Below are positions 35,260-46,844 of a stretch of DNA of 64,000 nucleotides, in pieces. The stretch comes from Hirudo medicinalis (Eukaryota > Annelida > Clitellata > Hirudinida > Hirudinidae), in contig MPNW01000347.1 in the NCBI GenBank assembly GCA_011800805.1, positions 75,353 through 139,352 on the forward strand, written 5' to 3'. Both the position numbers and the translations under genes were made by a program. Position 1 is the first letter of the stretch, and each line of letters starts with the position of its first letter. The notes beneath the pieces are model-generated. The model saw only the letters and a list, made by a program, of their open reading frames with translations, did no database searches and was not told the DNA's origin.

Positions 35260-36480
35260 AAACATAACTGCAGTCTGCTCTTAATTATCAAGAAATTTAT
35301 AAATATAGAGAATCCATTATAGATAGAAAGTGCACACCTTGCATATAAATTCCTGTTCATCAAGAGTTGAGTTTTAACCACATTCTGTCATTACCAGCGC
35401 AGGATTTACCCAGGTGGAGGCCCCGAATGTAGTGTGGTGGCAGAGGCCCACAGGCCATTGCGCAAGTGCAATAGTCGTCAACGCCGATTGGCAATTGCCC
35501 TAGGGTTACAGGGGCATAACAAGAATAGAGATGAATACAGAAGCAAGTTCAGGGATCATTTTACGAATGTGGATAAAGCAAGCATCTGGTGTTGATGTAA
35601 TAGCAGTTGTAACTGTAATGCGTTCTCAAAGATGTTTTAGAGGGACCAGTGTTTTCTTCGGGTGGCCTTTGAGCATCATCGGAGTATTTTTTTGTGCAAA
35701 CTTGAATTTTAAGAATAAGATGACCTCAAGAAATTAATAAATGAATGAATCACGTTTTCGAGATTTTTAATTTAATGTGCAAACAATATTTCATCGATTT
35801 CTATAAACAACTTTTGAAAAGTTATTGACATAACGTATTAACATTTTAGTCATTTTCACAATATATTAAAACAGGTTAGGTCAATGCCTCTGCTTAGGTT
35901 CAGTTATTTTCCTTATTAAAAACGATAGATCTTGAGAATATAATGAGCAAACTTGACGGTTGATTAAGAAACTGCCACTTATTTTGTTATATTTCCGTTT
36001 TGGGAAAGATTCTACTCAATATTTGCTTTTTAAATATCAACGATGGGTTAAAGAGATTTAATGCTTCTTAATTTGACCAAATAATACTGTCAGGACCAAT
36101 TTATTTTGAATATTTTAAAAACAATTTCATACTCATTTGAAAACTGAAGAACCAGGTGAAAACAGGTATTTTATTGACATTTTATCGAACGATTTCTCTC
36201 ATCGCCATGACAGCATCGGTTCAGGTACGCGACCTTCTCAACCTAACAAGATTGAAATGAATACACTCAGTCTCTGCAGCCGCATGTTTTCGTAATTAGC
36301 GGTCTACAAAATGCAAAAGTTGTTATCTCCATTTTTTTTAATTAATGGAGAATAAGGATTCTAAGAGATCTATCGAGGGTTTATTTTATTATCCACTTTT
36401 TCCCAACTAGTTGTCCCTTTCTCGGGGTCGATTACTAGTCGGGGAATATTATTTAACAGTTTAAAATCCAAATTAACCAT
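35260..36480. other. Intergenic region with short repeat-like blocks
   Basis: A GC-richer block at 35395-35515 (gcaggatttacccaggtgg and following) resembles the end of a dispersed element. Otherwise this is AT-rich sequence. A segment around 36310-36410 has partial similarity to 39815-39905 upstream of the second membrane-protein gene, suggesting the tandem duplication began near here. Confidence 0.35.
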
Positions 36481-36777
36481 TGTTCTAGGCGTCTGCACAA
36501 AATGCTTCTTCACGATAGCTTAGCACTTAGTAACCCCAGAATTACAGTAGAGCCCATTCACCATTTCCCCTTGGAGTGCATGGCTAAGAAGAAGAGAAGG
36601 GGAGGAGTTAAAAGTAAAACAAAAACAGCAACTCACAGCAACTTCGCTAATTCGCCAAGCTTATTAAATCCCACTCGTCAGAAAGTGGTTTCTTGTAGGT
36701 TATAAAATCAAACAAATCCTTTATTGAAATAATATTGGAAATGAATTTTTATTAATTAAATATTTTTGTTTTGCTTT

Positions 36778-36960
36778 CAAAACATAAATATGCGACCAAT
36801 GAAATCCTCAAAGTGTGGAACGGTCGAACAAAATTTCTTCGAGGAGTTGGATGTATACGTCAGCATGACGTCATCCCGAAACCAACACTCCAAGAAAACA
36901 ACACGGGCCATCATCCTAATAATCGAGAAAACCCAACAAATTTGATAAACTTTGTTGCTA
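36778..36960 (+). promoter_or_regulatory. Conserved upstream block of membrane protein gene A with CRE palindrome
   Basis: This block is strongly conserved with 41428-41600 upstream of copy B, although open frames through it differ in length and phase. It therefore looks like conserved non-coding 5' sequence. It contains TGACGTCA, a perfect CRE palindrome, near 36865; copy B has TGTCGTCA at the same place. Assignment as promoter or 5' UTR is inference. Confidence 0.4.
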
Positions 36961-37084
36961 ATAAACAATAAAAGAAAAAGGTTGGAATTGTTTGAATTAC
37001 TACAGAAATCGAGTAGCGATCAAGTATTAGGATACAATCTTTTAGTGTCATCAATAGCGTTGCTATCAAACGGGCTCGTATCGC

Positions 37085-37375
37085 GATATGCGTGCAGGTT
37101 GGCCGAATGGGTTACATTCCTGGAAGCGGTCGTAATGGCAGCAGTGGTAATGTGTCGTGTTCGCAACCCAGCCTGCACCGCCAGGGAGCGCCCTCGGGTT
37201 TATATTTATTTATTTATTTGATTAAAGTCCGTTGCATAACTAAGATGATTTGGAGCGCCCTCGGGGGTGGTGGCGCTCTATAAATGGTAGAGCGATTAAA
37301 AGGTGCCTTCACATCCCATTCGGATATAAAAGCACTCAAAATATCGGCTTAAAGTACAAAAAATGCACCGTCTAT
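37085..37375 (+). mobile_element. tRNA-derived SINE, nearly full length
   Basis: The head has a pol III A-box-like TTGGCCGAATGGG and a B-box-like GTGTTCGCAACCC, as in a tRNA-Leu/Ser-like promoter. The body has paired gagcgccctcggg blocks, gcgctctataaatggtagag, then cttcacatcc and ggatataaaagcactcaaaa. The same order, reversed, occurs at 50640-50850 and in part at 48440-48590. This copy interrupts the upstream block of membrane protein gene A; copy B has no insertion at the corresponding point. Confidence 0.75.
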
Positions 37376-37466
37376 GCCTAAGTATTATCAATATCATAAC
37401 AAAGCCGTCTATATATCAATACCACAATAATATCATTATCATCATCATGTCCATGTCAAAGACAAG

Positions 37467-38435
37467 ATGAAACGAAAGAGCTCTGTCAAATCGGAAAAAG
37501 GAGCGGGGGCATGTAAGAAGAAAAAGCCAGAAGGTGAGTAAAGTTTCTGGAGCCATTTCAAAATTGTTATAAATGCAAACAAAATAATCTTAATTCTTGT
37601 ATTACATAAAAAGCTTTTAGGAATATGCATTTATTAATTTTTCATCTGAGGATTGACAGATCAACCTAAATAAAGGTTTCGCACGTGAGGACTACGTTTG
37701 CTAATCTATCTGGGTTTCAAACAATGCTACCTAGAGTAAAACAGTTTCTTTCAAGAATATATCTGGAATCATTCAGAACTTCAAAAGTGGTTCAAAAAGT
37801 GGTTTAAAATCTAAAGGAATGCGATATACAATGATTTATTGCAATTTATTTAATGCAATAGACTATTTTTGATAAAGGTATTTTGAAGAACGACCTATAA
37901 AAATGTGATTTCAACAATGAGTAATAACAATTTATCGTTGATTAACCATTAAAGCCCGTAACTCCAAATTATAATCTGAGCAGAAACGTTCAAACAAAAG
38001 ATCAAAAGGCTAGGGCGGGCAATATTCGAAATCCTGGCTTATTTCTCGGTGGCTTTCCTCATCGATTTGTTCTGGTACTCAGGCATGGTGCCATTCCAAC
38101 CAGCTATTCAAGGTTGCCCGTGGATCTACATCGTTTCGTGCCTGATACTGGTCATCATTTACAATTATGCTCTCAAGAAGTGCTCATCAATGTTCCGTCT
38201 GGCCTTAGCATCGGCCTTGTTGGCAGCTCTGCCGATTATCCTGACTCACAGTGACAAATCAATTGCTAATGACAACTCGAGTGAACTCTTCAACGATTTC
38301 CTGAAACGCTTCCTCCTCCTCAATTTAAAGTTGGAGTCCTTCAGGATTCTCACCCTCATCAAAAGCCTCTGCCTCCGGAAAGGAATACTAAGCTTCTTCT
38401 TCGACAAGGAAGATACCGAGTTCCTTTTCAACTGA
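37467..38435 (+). CDS. Multi-pass membrane protein of unknown family, copy A (172 aa)
   Basis: Exon 1 is 37467-37533 and exon 2 is 37984-38435, joined in phase 1 (GTGAGT donor, GAGCAG acceptor). Exon 1 encodes a short basic N-terminus (MKRKSSVKSEK, then CKKKKPE). Exon 2 has an amphipathic start (FKQKIKRLGRAIFEI) and three hydrophobic segments: AYFSVAFLIDLFWYSG at about residues 38-53, WIYIVSCLILVIIY at about 66-79 and LALASALLAALPIIL at about 91-105. A Leu/Phe-rich C-terminal half with FLKRFLLLNLKLESF ends FFFDKEDTEF. I recognise no family. It is a close tandem paralogue of the gene at 41791-42751. The third-position pattern of differences and conserved length argue for both copies being functional. 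A small ER or organelle membrane protein is one guess. Confidence 0.7.
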
Positions 38436-39470
38436 AGCGAATCGACCGGTATACAACAAGATGTTGAAGATGCAAAGCTATCTAAACCCAAATGAATTGT
38501 ACCAAAGAACTTGATGGAAGGAAATGATCTGAATAAAAAAGGAATATGATGTGTTTATTTGGAAACAAATGTTCACAACCAATTGCAAAGAAACAACCAA
38601 ATTGATTTGAATAAATTACTAAGATTCGGCTAGCGATTATTTAGTTTTACACATAATTTTATAGACGTTGATTTATTTTAATTTGTATATATTTTAAAAT
38701 ATTTTCTACGCTAGAAAGTAAGGGATGGTCAATGGATAAGAACAAATAGAAACTCTAATTAAGTAATAATTTAATTTGTGAGAAGTCGATTTCGTAACTG
38801 TTTTTGTAATTCTGTAATTTCCTTAACTTAATTTAATTCAAATTTCCTTAACTTAATTTTATTCAAATTTCCTTAACTTAATTTAATTCAAATTTCCTTA
38901 GTTAGAAATTATAATAAGTATGTTAGGGCGGCCTTCATATTATGAAAAAAAAAATCTTTTACTAGTAATAGATCGGGTGTCACACCCTTTCAATTGGTTC
39001 CAGTTTATATAAAAACATTATTTGAGAAGTTTCATAAAAGTAAAATATTAGTATTACAGGTTAATTATTAGTAAATTATAGATCGCCCAACGCTCTCAAA
39101 GCCAGCATTGAATTCAGAATGTTCGGCTGAGAAGGCATCACCTCAGAAGGCATTTTCACAACTTTCGTTGTCAAAAGATGACCATAGTGCTTGAAGCACA
39201 TAACTGAGCCGCACCATGCGGGTATTTATTTGGGATATAATATAAATATACTTTTACATAGTATTTACATACTATTTTAAATCTAAAGCATAAAACAGAA
39301 AGTGCATGTGCATGCATCTGTCCCAAGAACTCGTCCCAAACAGTGAGCGGTAGCGACATGAAATATGCACATCATTCTCTATGCCATTCTTAGGCCAACT
39401 GTGCTATTTTCAATTTTCAAGTTTTCCAACTTTCACCTTTTCATAAATCGCACACGGGTTTCAAACTCGA
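38436..39470. other. 3' flank of gene A with a short minisatellite
   Basis: A polyadenylation-like GAATAAA lies near 38530. At about 38815-38905 a 30-bp unit containing ttccttaacttaattt is repeated three times. The remainder has no recognisable gene. Confidence 0.5.
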
Positions 39471-39474
39471 GAGC

Positions 39475-39600
39475 TACTGTAAGTAATGAATATTGTGCTC
39501 TCGCATGTTTTGAGACTTCACCTCTCGCGGTGGCAGCCCGGGTTTGAGTCCCGTAGCGGGAGCGCCATCCTGATCACCCAGTTCTTTGAGGGCGAGTAGC
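39475..39600 (+). mobile_element. Possible tRNA-like retroposon fragment
   Basis: The block cccgggtttgagtcccgtag contains a B-box-like GGTTTGAGTCCC followed by a GC-rich stem. No convincing A box or full cloverleaf precedes it, so it is not called a tRNA gene. It differs from the main SINE family here. Confidence 0.25.
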
Positions 39601-40079
39601 TGGCTGAATTTGAAGGATTTAAACAATAACGGAATGAACAAAATTAAATACTGATATGTATGTATATATACTGTATATATGACTGGCGAAGCCGGTTTAA
39701 AAAAGCTAGTATTACATAAAAAAGCAATTGTTCCTATAAGTTGGTGAATGTGAAACTGTTTTAGATGGTCATTCAATACTTTACGTAAGATAGACAATCT
39801 TGGACGTCTGCACAATAAAACACTAAGGTATTATCTCCATTTTAATTATTTGGTAAAGTTTCTAAGAGAAGTATCTAAAATAATTTCTCACCCTTCGGCT
39901 TTCTCCGAGCTCCAATTGGCTGAAAATCTAAGCTTGTTACCAATTCTAGCATAGCGGATGCTGGCGGCACTAAAAGTTGAATAGACAATTAAATTTCTGA
40001 ACCATTGTGACAGATATTCAATAACTCTCTAAATTTTGGAGAAGAAACTGGAGAGAGGCAATAGAGCTCAAAAAGGGTA

Positions 40080-40440
40080 GCAACAGTGACCCAGGAAACT
40101 AAGGACTGTTAAATGTAGTGGAGGTTATATTAATAGCAACCCAATAGAAGACCAACCAAAAATACATAGAAGCTTAAACTCATCAGAGAATGCCAGCATG
40201 TGTTTATAAGAAAAGAGTCTTAACTAAACTGCTCGATTTCTTTGAGTATGTGACTGACAAACTTGATCAGAAACATTTAATGAGTCAGCTTTACTTGGAC
40301 TCTGCAAAGGCATTTGACATAGTTCTATATGAGAGATTAGGCCAACATAATTTTGGCTATAATTATAAATTACCCTTAATTTTTGCTTATTTTTTTTTTA
40401 ATCTATTGTTGAGCATATCCCATTAGAAAGTTCCCAGTAG
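40080..40440 (+). pseudogene. LINE reverse-transcriptase fragment
   Basis: A forward frame gives LLDFFEYVTDKLDQ followed by QLYLDSAKAFDIV, matching RT motif A (YLDFSKAFDTV) and the helix before it. Upstream in other frames there are SSEN-A-FIRK-like pieces of the same region. The downstream palm motifs are absent. It lies upstream of membrane protein copy B, within what appears to be the duplicated interval, and probably inserted after the duplication. Confidence 0.65.
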
Positions 40441-41427
40441 ACAACTCATCTCTGACATTAATCCAGTTTTTTTTAGATTTTCCTGGAGAAAAACTTGTTA
40501 CATAAGTTTTAGGAACATTCAAAGAAAGGCCAACAACCTTTGTAGGGTGGCTGACGTCTCTCCAATGTACAAATTCAGGTCTTTATTTGTCCCTTTTCAG
40601 TATCATCAAGCTCCGGCATCTATCTATAATAACATCAATTAACTATACTTTTATCACTTAATGATAAACATGGAACCGTATAATCAGAGCCTTATTATAA
40701 TAAGCAACTGTTATGGGCCTTGTAAATATTTCCTAATTAAATCCTGGATAGGAAGAGTCGCCCGAAAAATAGCATCACATACATTTTTCGATGGAATCCC
40801 ACTGACATTCAAATTTCAATGTCAGATTTTATTTAAAATTATTTGATTAATTATGCACGATATAAACGACATTTTGGTGTAAAATGAATGATAATTTAAT
40901 AAATAACTATAGAAATTATGTGATTCTTGAACCTGGGCCATATTTAGGAAGCGCATGCTTACCTATTCCATTACTTATAAAAATAAGTATTTATTTTGTT
41001 TAAATAACCTAAAATAACTAATTCAACTTAGTTTTAAATGTTGTTTGTGTATAAATAGGGCCTGTGTTCAATAAAAAAAACCTGTGGTTTGTATTTATTT
41101 AGGGTCTGCAGTGCATTAAGTAACTAAGGTTAGGGTTAGGGCAACACTCACTTCGTTAAATGAATAATAACTAATAAATTAAGTACTAAAATAAAAAGCT
41201 TTTTATATACAAGTGACTGGCGGTATGATGTGCGTGTTGATAAAATGACAACTATTGATTTCAAAAAGATCTGGCCCTCGGCATAAAAAAATTTGGCTCT
41301 TCATAAAATGTAGGTGAATACCCTTGCTTTAGAAGTTTCTTCTATCTTTTAAGTTTATAAAGCGCATTTTTATTGAAATAGTGATAAAAATAAATTGTTA
41401 TTAAGTAATTACTTTGTTTTCCATTCA

Positions 41428-41600
41428 AAACCCAAACATGCGACCACCGAAATCCTTAAAGTGTGGTACGGTCGAACAAAATTCTTTGAGGGATTGCTTA
41501 CGTCAGCATGTCGTCATCCCGAAACCAACATTTCAAGAAAACAGCACGAGCCAACATCGCAACAATCGAGAAAACCCAATAAAATCGATAAGCTTTTGAC
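41428..41600 (+). promoter_or_regulatory. Conserved upstream block of membrane protein gene B
   Basis: This is the counterpart of 36778-36960: shared blocks are aagtgtgg-acggtcgaacaa, cgtcatcccgaaaccaacat and atcgagaaaacccaa. Similarity extends through about 41700 and resumes just before the start codon. The CRE-like site is TGTCGTCA here, one base off the palindrome seen in copy A. Confidence 0.35.
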
Positions 41601-41790
41601 GCGAATATACAAACAAGAAGAAGGTGGGAGCTGTTTGAATTATTTAAGAAATTGTTTTGCGATCCAAAGTTTTTGGTGTCAATAGCAATGCTAACAAAAA
41701 GGGCTTGACATCGCAGTATGCGCATCATCATCTTCGACAACGTGGCATAAAAGGCCATAACGCAATCACCATCATCATTTTAAGGGCAAG

Positions 41791-42751
41791 ATGACAGCAT
41801 CGAAAAGAAAGGGCTCCATCCAATCGGAAAGCGGAGCTGGGGCATGTAGGAAGAAAAAGCCAGAAGGTGATTTTCTGGAGCCATTTTAAAATTGGTATAA
41901 ATGCAAAGCAAAAACAACAATTTTAATTCTTTTGTGTTATAAATAGATTTTAAGAATCGGTATTAATTGATTAATTGTCTGTGGCTTGATAAGTCAACCT
42001 AAGTAGAGGTTTCGGATGCCGAAATTCCATAGCTAAATTCATACTGGGTTTCGAAACAATTGTACTTTGAAAGAGCTTTCATGTCCTATCTAAGTGCGAT
42101 ACAAAATACTACGCAACAGCAATCGACTGGTTTTTTTTTTATTTGTATGTAGAATTTTGAAGAACGAACGCTAGCATTATAGCAATTAAATAAAACTTAT
42201 ACAAGTCGATCAATGATTGAATTAAATGTAATCAACATTAACATTAAGAACTTATATTTGATTAATCACGATAAAACATGTAACTTATAATCTGAGCAGA
42301 AACATTCAAACAAAAGATCAAGAAACTCGGACGGGCAATATTCGAAATCCTGGCTTACTTCTCGGTGGCTTTCCTCATCGATTTGTTCTGGTACTCAGGC
42401 ATGGTGCCAATGCAACCGGCTATTCAAGGAGGTCCGTGGATCTACATCGTTTCGAGCCTAATTCTGGTCTTCATTTACAAATATGCTCTCAAGCAATGCT
42501 CATCAATGTTCCGTCTGACCTTAGCATCAGCCTTTTTGGCAGCTCTGCCGATCATCCTGAGCCACCATGACAAATCAATTGCCAGTGATAACACGAATGA
42601 AGTTTTCAATGAATTTCTGAGACGCTTCATCCTGCTCAATTTAAAATTGAAGTCGTTCAGGATTCTGACATTCATCAAAAACCTCTGCCTCAGTAAAGGA
42701 ATACTGAGCTTCTTCTTCGAAAAGGAGGATACCGGGTTCCTGCTCAAGTGA
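41791..42751 (+). CDS. Multi-pass membrane protein of unknown family, copy B (175 aa)
   Basis: Exon 1 is 41791-41866 and exon 2 is 42300-42751, the latter the same 452-nt length as in copy A, joined in phase 1. The N-terminus is MTASKRKGSIQSESGAGACR; it carries three extra residues relative to copy A. Membrane segments match copy A with substitutions such as VSSLILVFIYKY and ALPIILSHHDKS. The C-terminal half is FILLNLKLKSFRILTF and the end is EKEDTGFLLK. Differences are mainly conservative or in loops, so both copies seem maintained. The function is unknown; neighbours to the right are a glycosyltransferase-like gene and a kinase, with no obvious shared pathway. Confidence 0.7.
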
Positions 42752-43764
42752 AGTAAATCAGCCGGTGAACAAATCGACTATACAATCGGTATAGCAAGAT
42801 GTTGGTGATGAAAACCTTTCTAGACCAACGGAAATGTGCCAAAGACTTGATGGAATGGTCGACGGATTAAAAAAAAAAGAATATGATGTGTTTACTTGGA
42901 GACAAATGTTCATAACCAATTGCAAAGAAGCAACTAATTTGATTTGAATAAATTATTGTGATGCGGCTCGAGATTATATAATTTTACTTATTAATTGTCA
43001 AGTTACAAAAGGGGTCATGGGCTATGTATAATTATAGGCTCCAATTGCAAAAAGAATTCAATCTACATTAAATTAATTATGAGAAATTTTCCCAAACGGA
43101 ATCACAACGGAAACTTAAGTGTATGACCAAAAATGCGCATCAATATGTTTTTGAAAAATAGTTCACAATTTGATTGAATAAAATCTAAGAAATATGCTTT
43201 CAGAATTACAGAATTACAGAATATTATTTACATAAGGTTATTGCGATTCAAAAATATTTGAAGTTTGGGATTACAGACAAGTTTCTGGATAGAAATACTG
43301 CAACGTCTACCACCTTGTTAAGACTGTAAGTATTGCGTACAATGGATGTTGAACAGGTTGTCTGCAACCTGAAGAACTATTTGTAGTGTTTTAAAGGTAT
43401 GTAAACAATGGCCCTAACGTTTGCTATAAGTATAGCGTTTATCATGTGCTGTACTGCGATTGTTTTGGCTGCTGGAGAAAATGCTTAGCAACAGATCAAT
43501 CAACCAGGTGCCTGCGTTGGAAGGCCCACGTAGCTTTTAAAAAGAAAAGCCAGGTACAATTTCTATTGCATTCATTTTAGAAAGTAGATTAAGATGCAAG
43601 CAGGATTTATCCAAATTTTGTTGTAAATTCCAGTCATTAGAATAAAATAGACATAAATAAAAGTTACAAAGTTGTCTAAGACAATCGAAAACATTCTTTA
43701 AATTTAAATACATTTGAAATCATAATTTGTTAAAAGTTGAATAAAATTGATATAAAAATTCGTG
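42752..43764. other. Intergenic region before the glycosyltransferase-like gene
   Basis: A 26-codon frame at about 43409-43488 (MALTFAISIAFIMCCTAIVL) looks like a signal peptide followed directly by a stop. A downstream AAAAAGAAAAGCCAG block vaguely recalls exon 1 of the membrane protein pair. Neither is strong enough to call a gene. Confidence 0.35.
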
Positions 43765-45974
43765 ATGACTCAACAAAATCCGTGCAAGTCAACCGTTTTA
43801 CAAATAACTCAAAAACACAAATGGCTCGTCTGTGCAGCTTTATTTACTGTTGCATTCTTAGTCTTTGGAAATAAGTATTTAAATTCTGAAAACAGGCAAA
43901 TTTCAGAAAAAGAATGGAATTTAGATCATGCGATGGGCCATGAAAAACAATCCATTGATCTTAGTTCCATCTCAAATACCGAAGTGGAATACGAGATCCT
44001 CAACGACACATCCATCCTTCCACCATCAGCCAGGATCGTGCCTAAGAAAATATTCAAGGACAAACCACTGGTCATTTGGGCGACAGAATGGCACATGACT
44101 CCAATCAAAGACCTCAAAAATCTACTTACTCCTTTCGGCGTGACCGTCCTCGACTACAACCTTGACCTTTGGAGGTGCGAGTGGCATGATTGCAAGGCCA
44201 AGGATAGGTTGAAGGTTCAATTTAACCCTTTCCTAACAAGATTATATTGTAGTTCAACAGCCAGAACTAAATTTTATTGTTAATACTCAGGTTCTAACTG
44301 GCGACAACGTATTGAATGCGGAGAAGCACGTTGTAGACAAGTTCTATAACGCTTACAAAGATGATCCTGAAATGAAATCAGTCGATGTCGTATTTTGTGG
44401 CTATCCTGCTTCTATCTGTGAGATCTACATACTATTCAACAAGAGTGTCCTTGTTTTGCCAAGTACAAGGTAAGCAAATAAGTCAATCGTATTTATTGAT
44501 ATCCTTTTATACTGACATTTACGACAAACCTATATTAACGCTGTGATCATAAAATTTTGCTAAGATGGGAAATTGTGTAAAATCTTCATTAGACCTCCTG
44601 ATATCGAATACAATGGAACTTTAATTTTTTTAAATCAATTTAAAGGAGGTTGTAATACTTTTAGTGCGACTGTGACTTTTTTTATCTAATCTTTAGAAAC
44701 TACAGTGCAGATATATTGGATTTGTTTTTAGTCAAAAAATGTACTTTAAATCTATTCTTTAATGTCAATGTTTTTCTTTTAATTGTAGCGATGACTAGCG
44801 ATTGTAATGACTACGGAATATTAAGGAAATTGTTCAATAAAGTGTTAAAAATATGACCGTCTTCCACATTTATTAATATCTCAACTGCTACTTTAAGACT
44901 TGACTTAAAAATAAACAGGTACGACGTAGGGAGATACACAGTGGAGAGGTGGAACAAATTGAACGAAAACCTGAGAATTTTGGCTCAAAAGCCTTGGAAC
45001 GTCTTCGGAGGTAACAACCTTTACGATGCCAGATATCTCCAATATTACACTGGCATCAAGACCCGACATCTGCCCAGTGTGTGCGACTACACTGGAGCCG
45101 AATACACCAACGAAATCAACGAGTTTCTGGTTCTTAGAAGGAGAGATAGAGGATTTAACAAGATATTTTTTGATACATTCAACAATATATCCGCAATTGT
45201 GAGCTTATTGTTTCTTCTTAATCAAGCATTAGATATGTTTTCTATATAATTATTGAAACATATTTATATACACATTATAAAAAATTATTTCTTTTTAAAA
45301 TTTTTATCATGAAGACAAGTTATAGCATCGAAGCTGTTTATCATCCCAGGATTTTTAATGTAACCAGGAAAATACTAATTTATATGAGACTGATGGCATA
45401 CATCCGATGAAGTCTGTAAATATTGTCATGTTATTTTCAGAAAGGAGTACAGATAAAGCTAAACTTGATTTCGCGATATTCATATAAAGATCTAGCCAAA
45501 TATAGAGGAATCATTCATGTGCCATACCAAATCTCAGTGATGAGCATCTTCGAACAATACCGCATGAACATTCCCATGTTCTTTCCATCTCCAGAACTTC
45601 TTGCCAGATGGCAGGTGGACCACTACATCATGCCAGAAAGAACCTTCAATGGAGCCTTTTTTAACCAGCGACCAAACGCCTCCATCATTCCACCTCATCC
45701 TTCTCAAGCAAATGTTCCTGACCCCAAGAACGAATACGATTACGAAAGTACTTTGTACTGGATGAGATTTGCTGACTTCTATCAGATCATGCCGCATGGT
45801 TTTATATATAAAAGCATGGATCATTTGGTCGACCTCCTATCAAAGCTAGATGACGTGACCCTTCAACAAGCCAGCAATAACATGCGTGTCTATAACATCG
45901 AGTTCAAAAAGAAGATAATTAAGACATGGAAATCCATTCTACTGAACTACAACATGTCATCATCTTCATATTAA
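43765..45974 (+). CDS. Glycosyltransferase-like type II membrane protein (480 aa)
   Basis: Exons are 43765-44214, 44291-44469, 44919-45198 and 45441-45974, with phases 0, 2, 0, giving 480 residues. The N-terminus is cytosolic and basic (KHKW), followed by one membrane anchor at about residues 20-36 (LVCAALFTVAFLVFG), typical of Golgi type II enzymes. The lumenal part starts with a Rossmann-like strand (KPLVIWATEWHMTPI, 95-110), then VDVVFCGYPASICEI, RYDVGRYTVERW and GGNNLYDARYLQYYTGI. The C-terminal domain has YRGIIHVPYQISVMSIFEQY and IPMFFPSPELL, resembling the donor-site region of GT-B glycosyltransferases. I do not recognise a named family; the enzymatic call is inference. The last exon is partly duplicated at about 48996-49112. 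Confidence 0.72.
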
Positions 45975-46844
45975 GACAATGTTGAGCTTAGTTTAATGCC
46001 AGTTCATGAGAGCTTCACCAGAGTGTAGGCTGACCTTTGAAAAGTACAAGATTTTTGATATAGTTGATATTTAGTGTTATTACATTTTATTTTGTGACTT
46101 TATTTGATGATTAAGCAGGCAGTTTTGTGACTCTTGGCAAAAAATTGTCTTGTCATATTTTATATCTGTCATAAAAAAATATGCTTGCTTCGCTTTGCAT
46201 TCCCTTAGGACGGTTATTGGATTATGGATATTGGATTATCAACACCGATATCTTAAAACATGCATTGATGTCAACATGTCACGATATACATTGAAGATTT
46301 TAATGATTGAAAATTATTAATCTTTTAAATAATTGTTTTAAATGAATTGTTGATGAATAAAAACGACATGAACGAGAAGCGCCAGTAATTACAATTAATA
46401 ACAATATGGATTATTTATTTTATGCCACTAATAAGTATGATTCTTAATGGCATTTTTAATCAAAGCTTTTCATATTTATCGAATTGATATAAATCGTTAA
46501 AAGTAATTAGCGTATATCTTTATTAAGTATGAAATAATAAATAAATTACTTATCAATTAATATTTAAACCAAAAACTTAGTTTATTATTATTATAAAATC
46601 TAATATTAATTTTGAAAAAAATTAATTAGGTAATTTAATTTAAAAAAAAAATTAAAAAAATTAATTAAATTTAATATTAACAATCTTTGGTTTTCACGTA
46701 GATGGACCACAATCATCATTGATCATTCCAAAAATTCATCACAACTCCAACTTAATAACCAGACAAAGAAATTATTTTTCCATATCACAATCCGACACAA
46801 GTTTTTGTCCAATTTTTGCTATTTTGAATTGTTTCGACTTCAAC
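45975..46844. other. Intergenic region before the kinase
   Basis: AT-rich, with a GAATAAA near 46355 as a possible polyadenylation signal of the upstream gene. Low-complexity A/T tracts occur at about 46560-46680. No gene or element was recognised. Confidence 0.4.

Noticed and set aside
39520..39570. Possible tRNA gene from a GGTTTGAGTCCC B box
   Set aside because: No A box at proper spacing and no complete cloverleaf could be folded by eye; kept only as a weak retroposon fragment.
41125..41145. Telomere-like TTAGGG units (ggttagggttaggg)
   Set aside because: Only about two units; too short to be an interstitial telomere array.
43409..43560. 26-codon signal-peptide-like frame plus a basic AAAAAGAAAAGCCAG block
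   Set aside because: A third copy of the membrane protein exon 1 was considered, but similarity is confined to a few A/G-rich bases.
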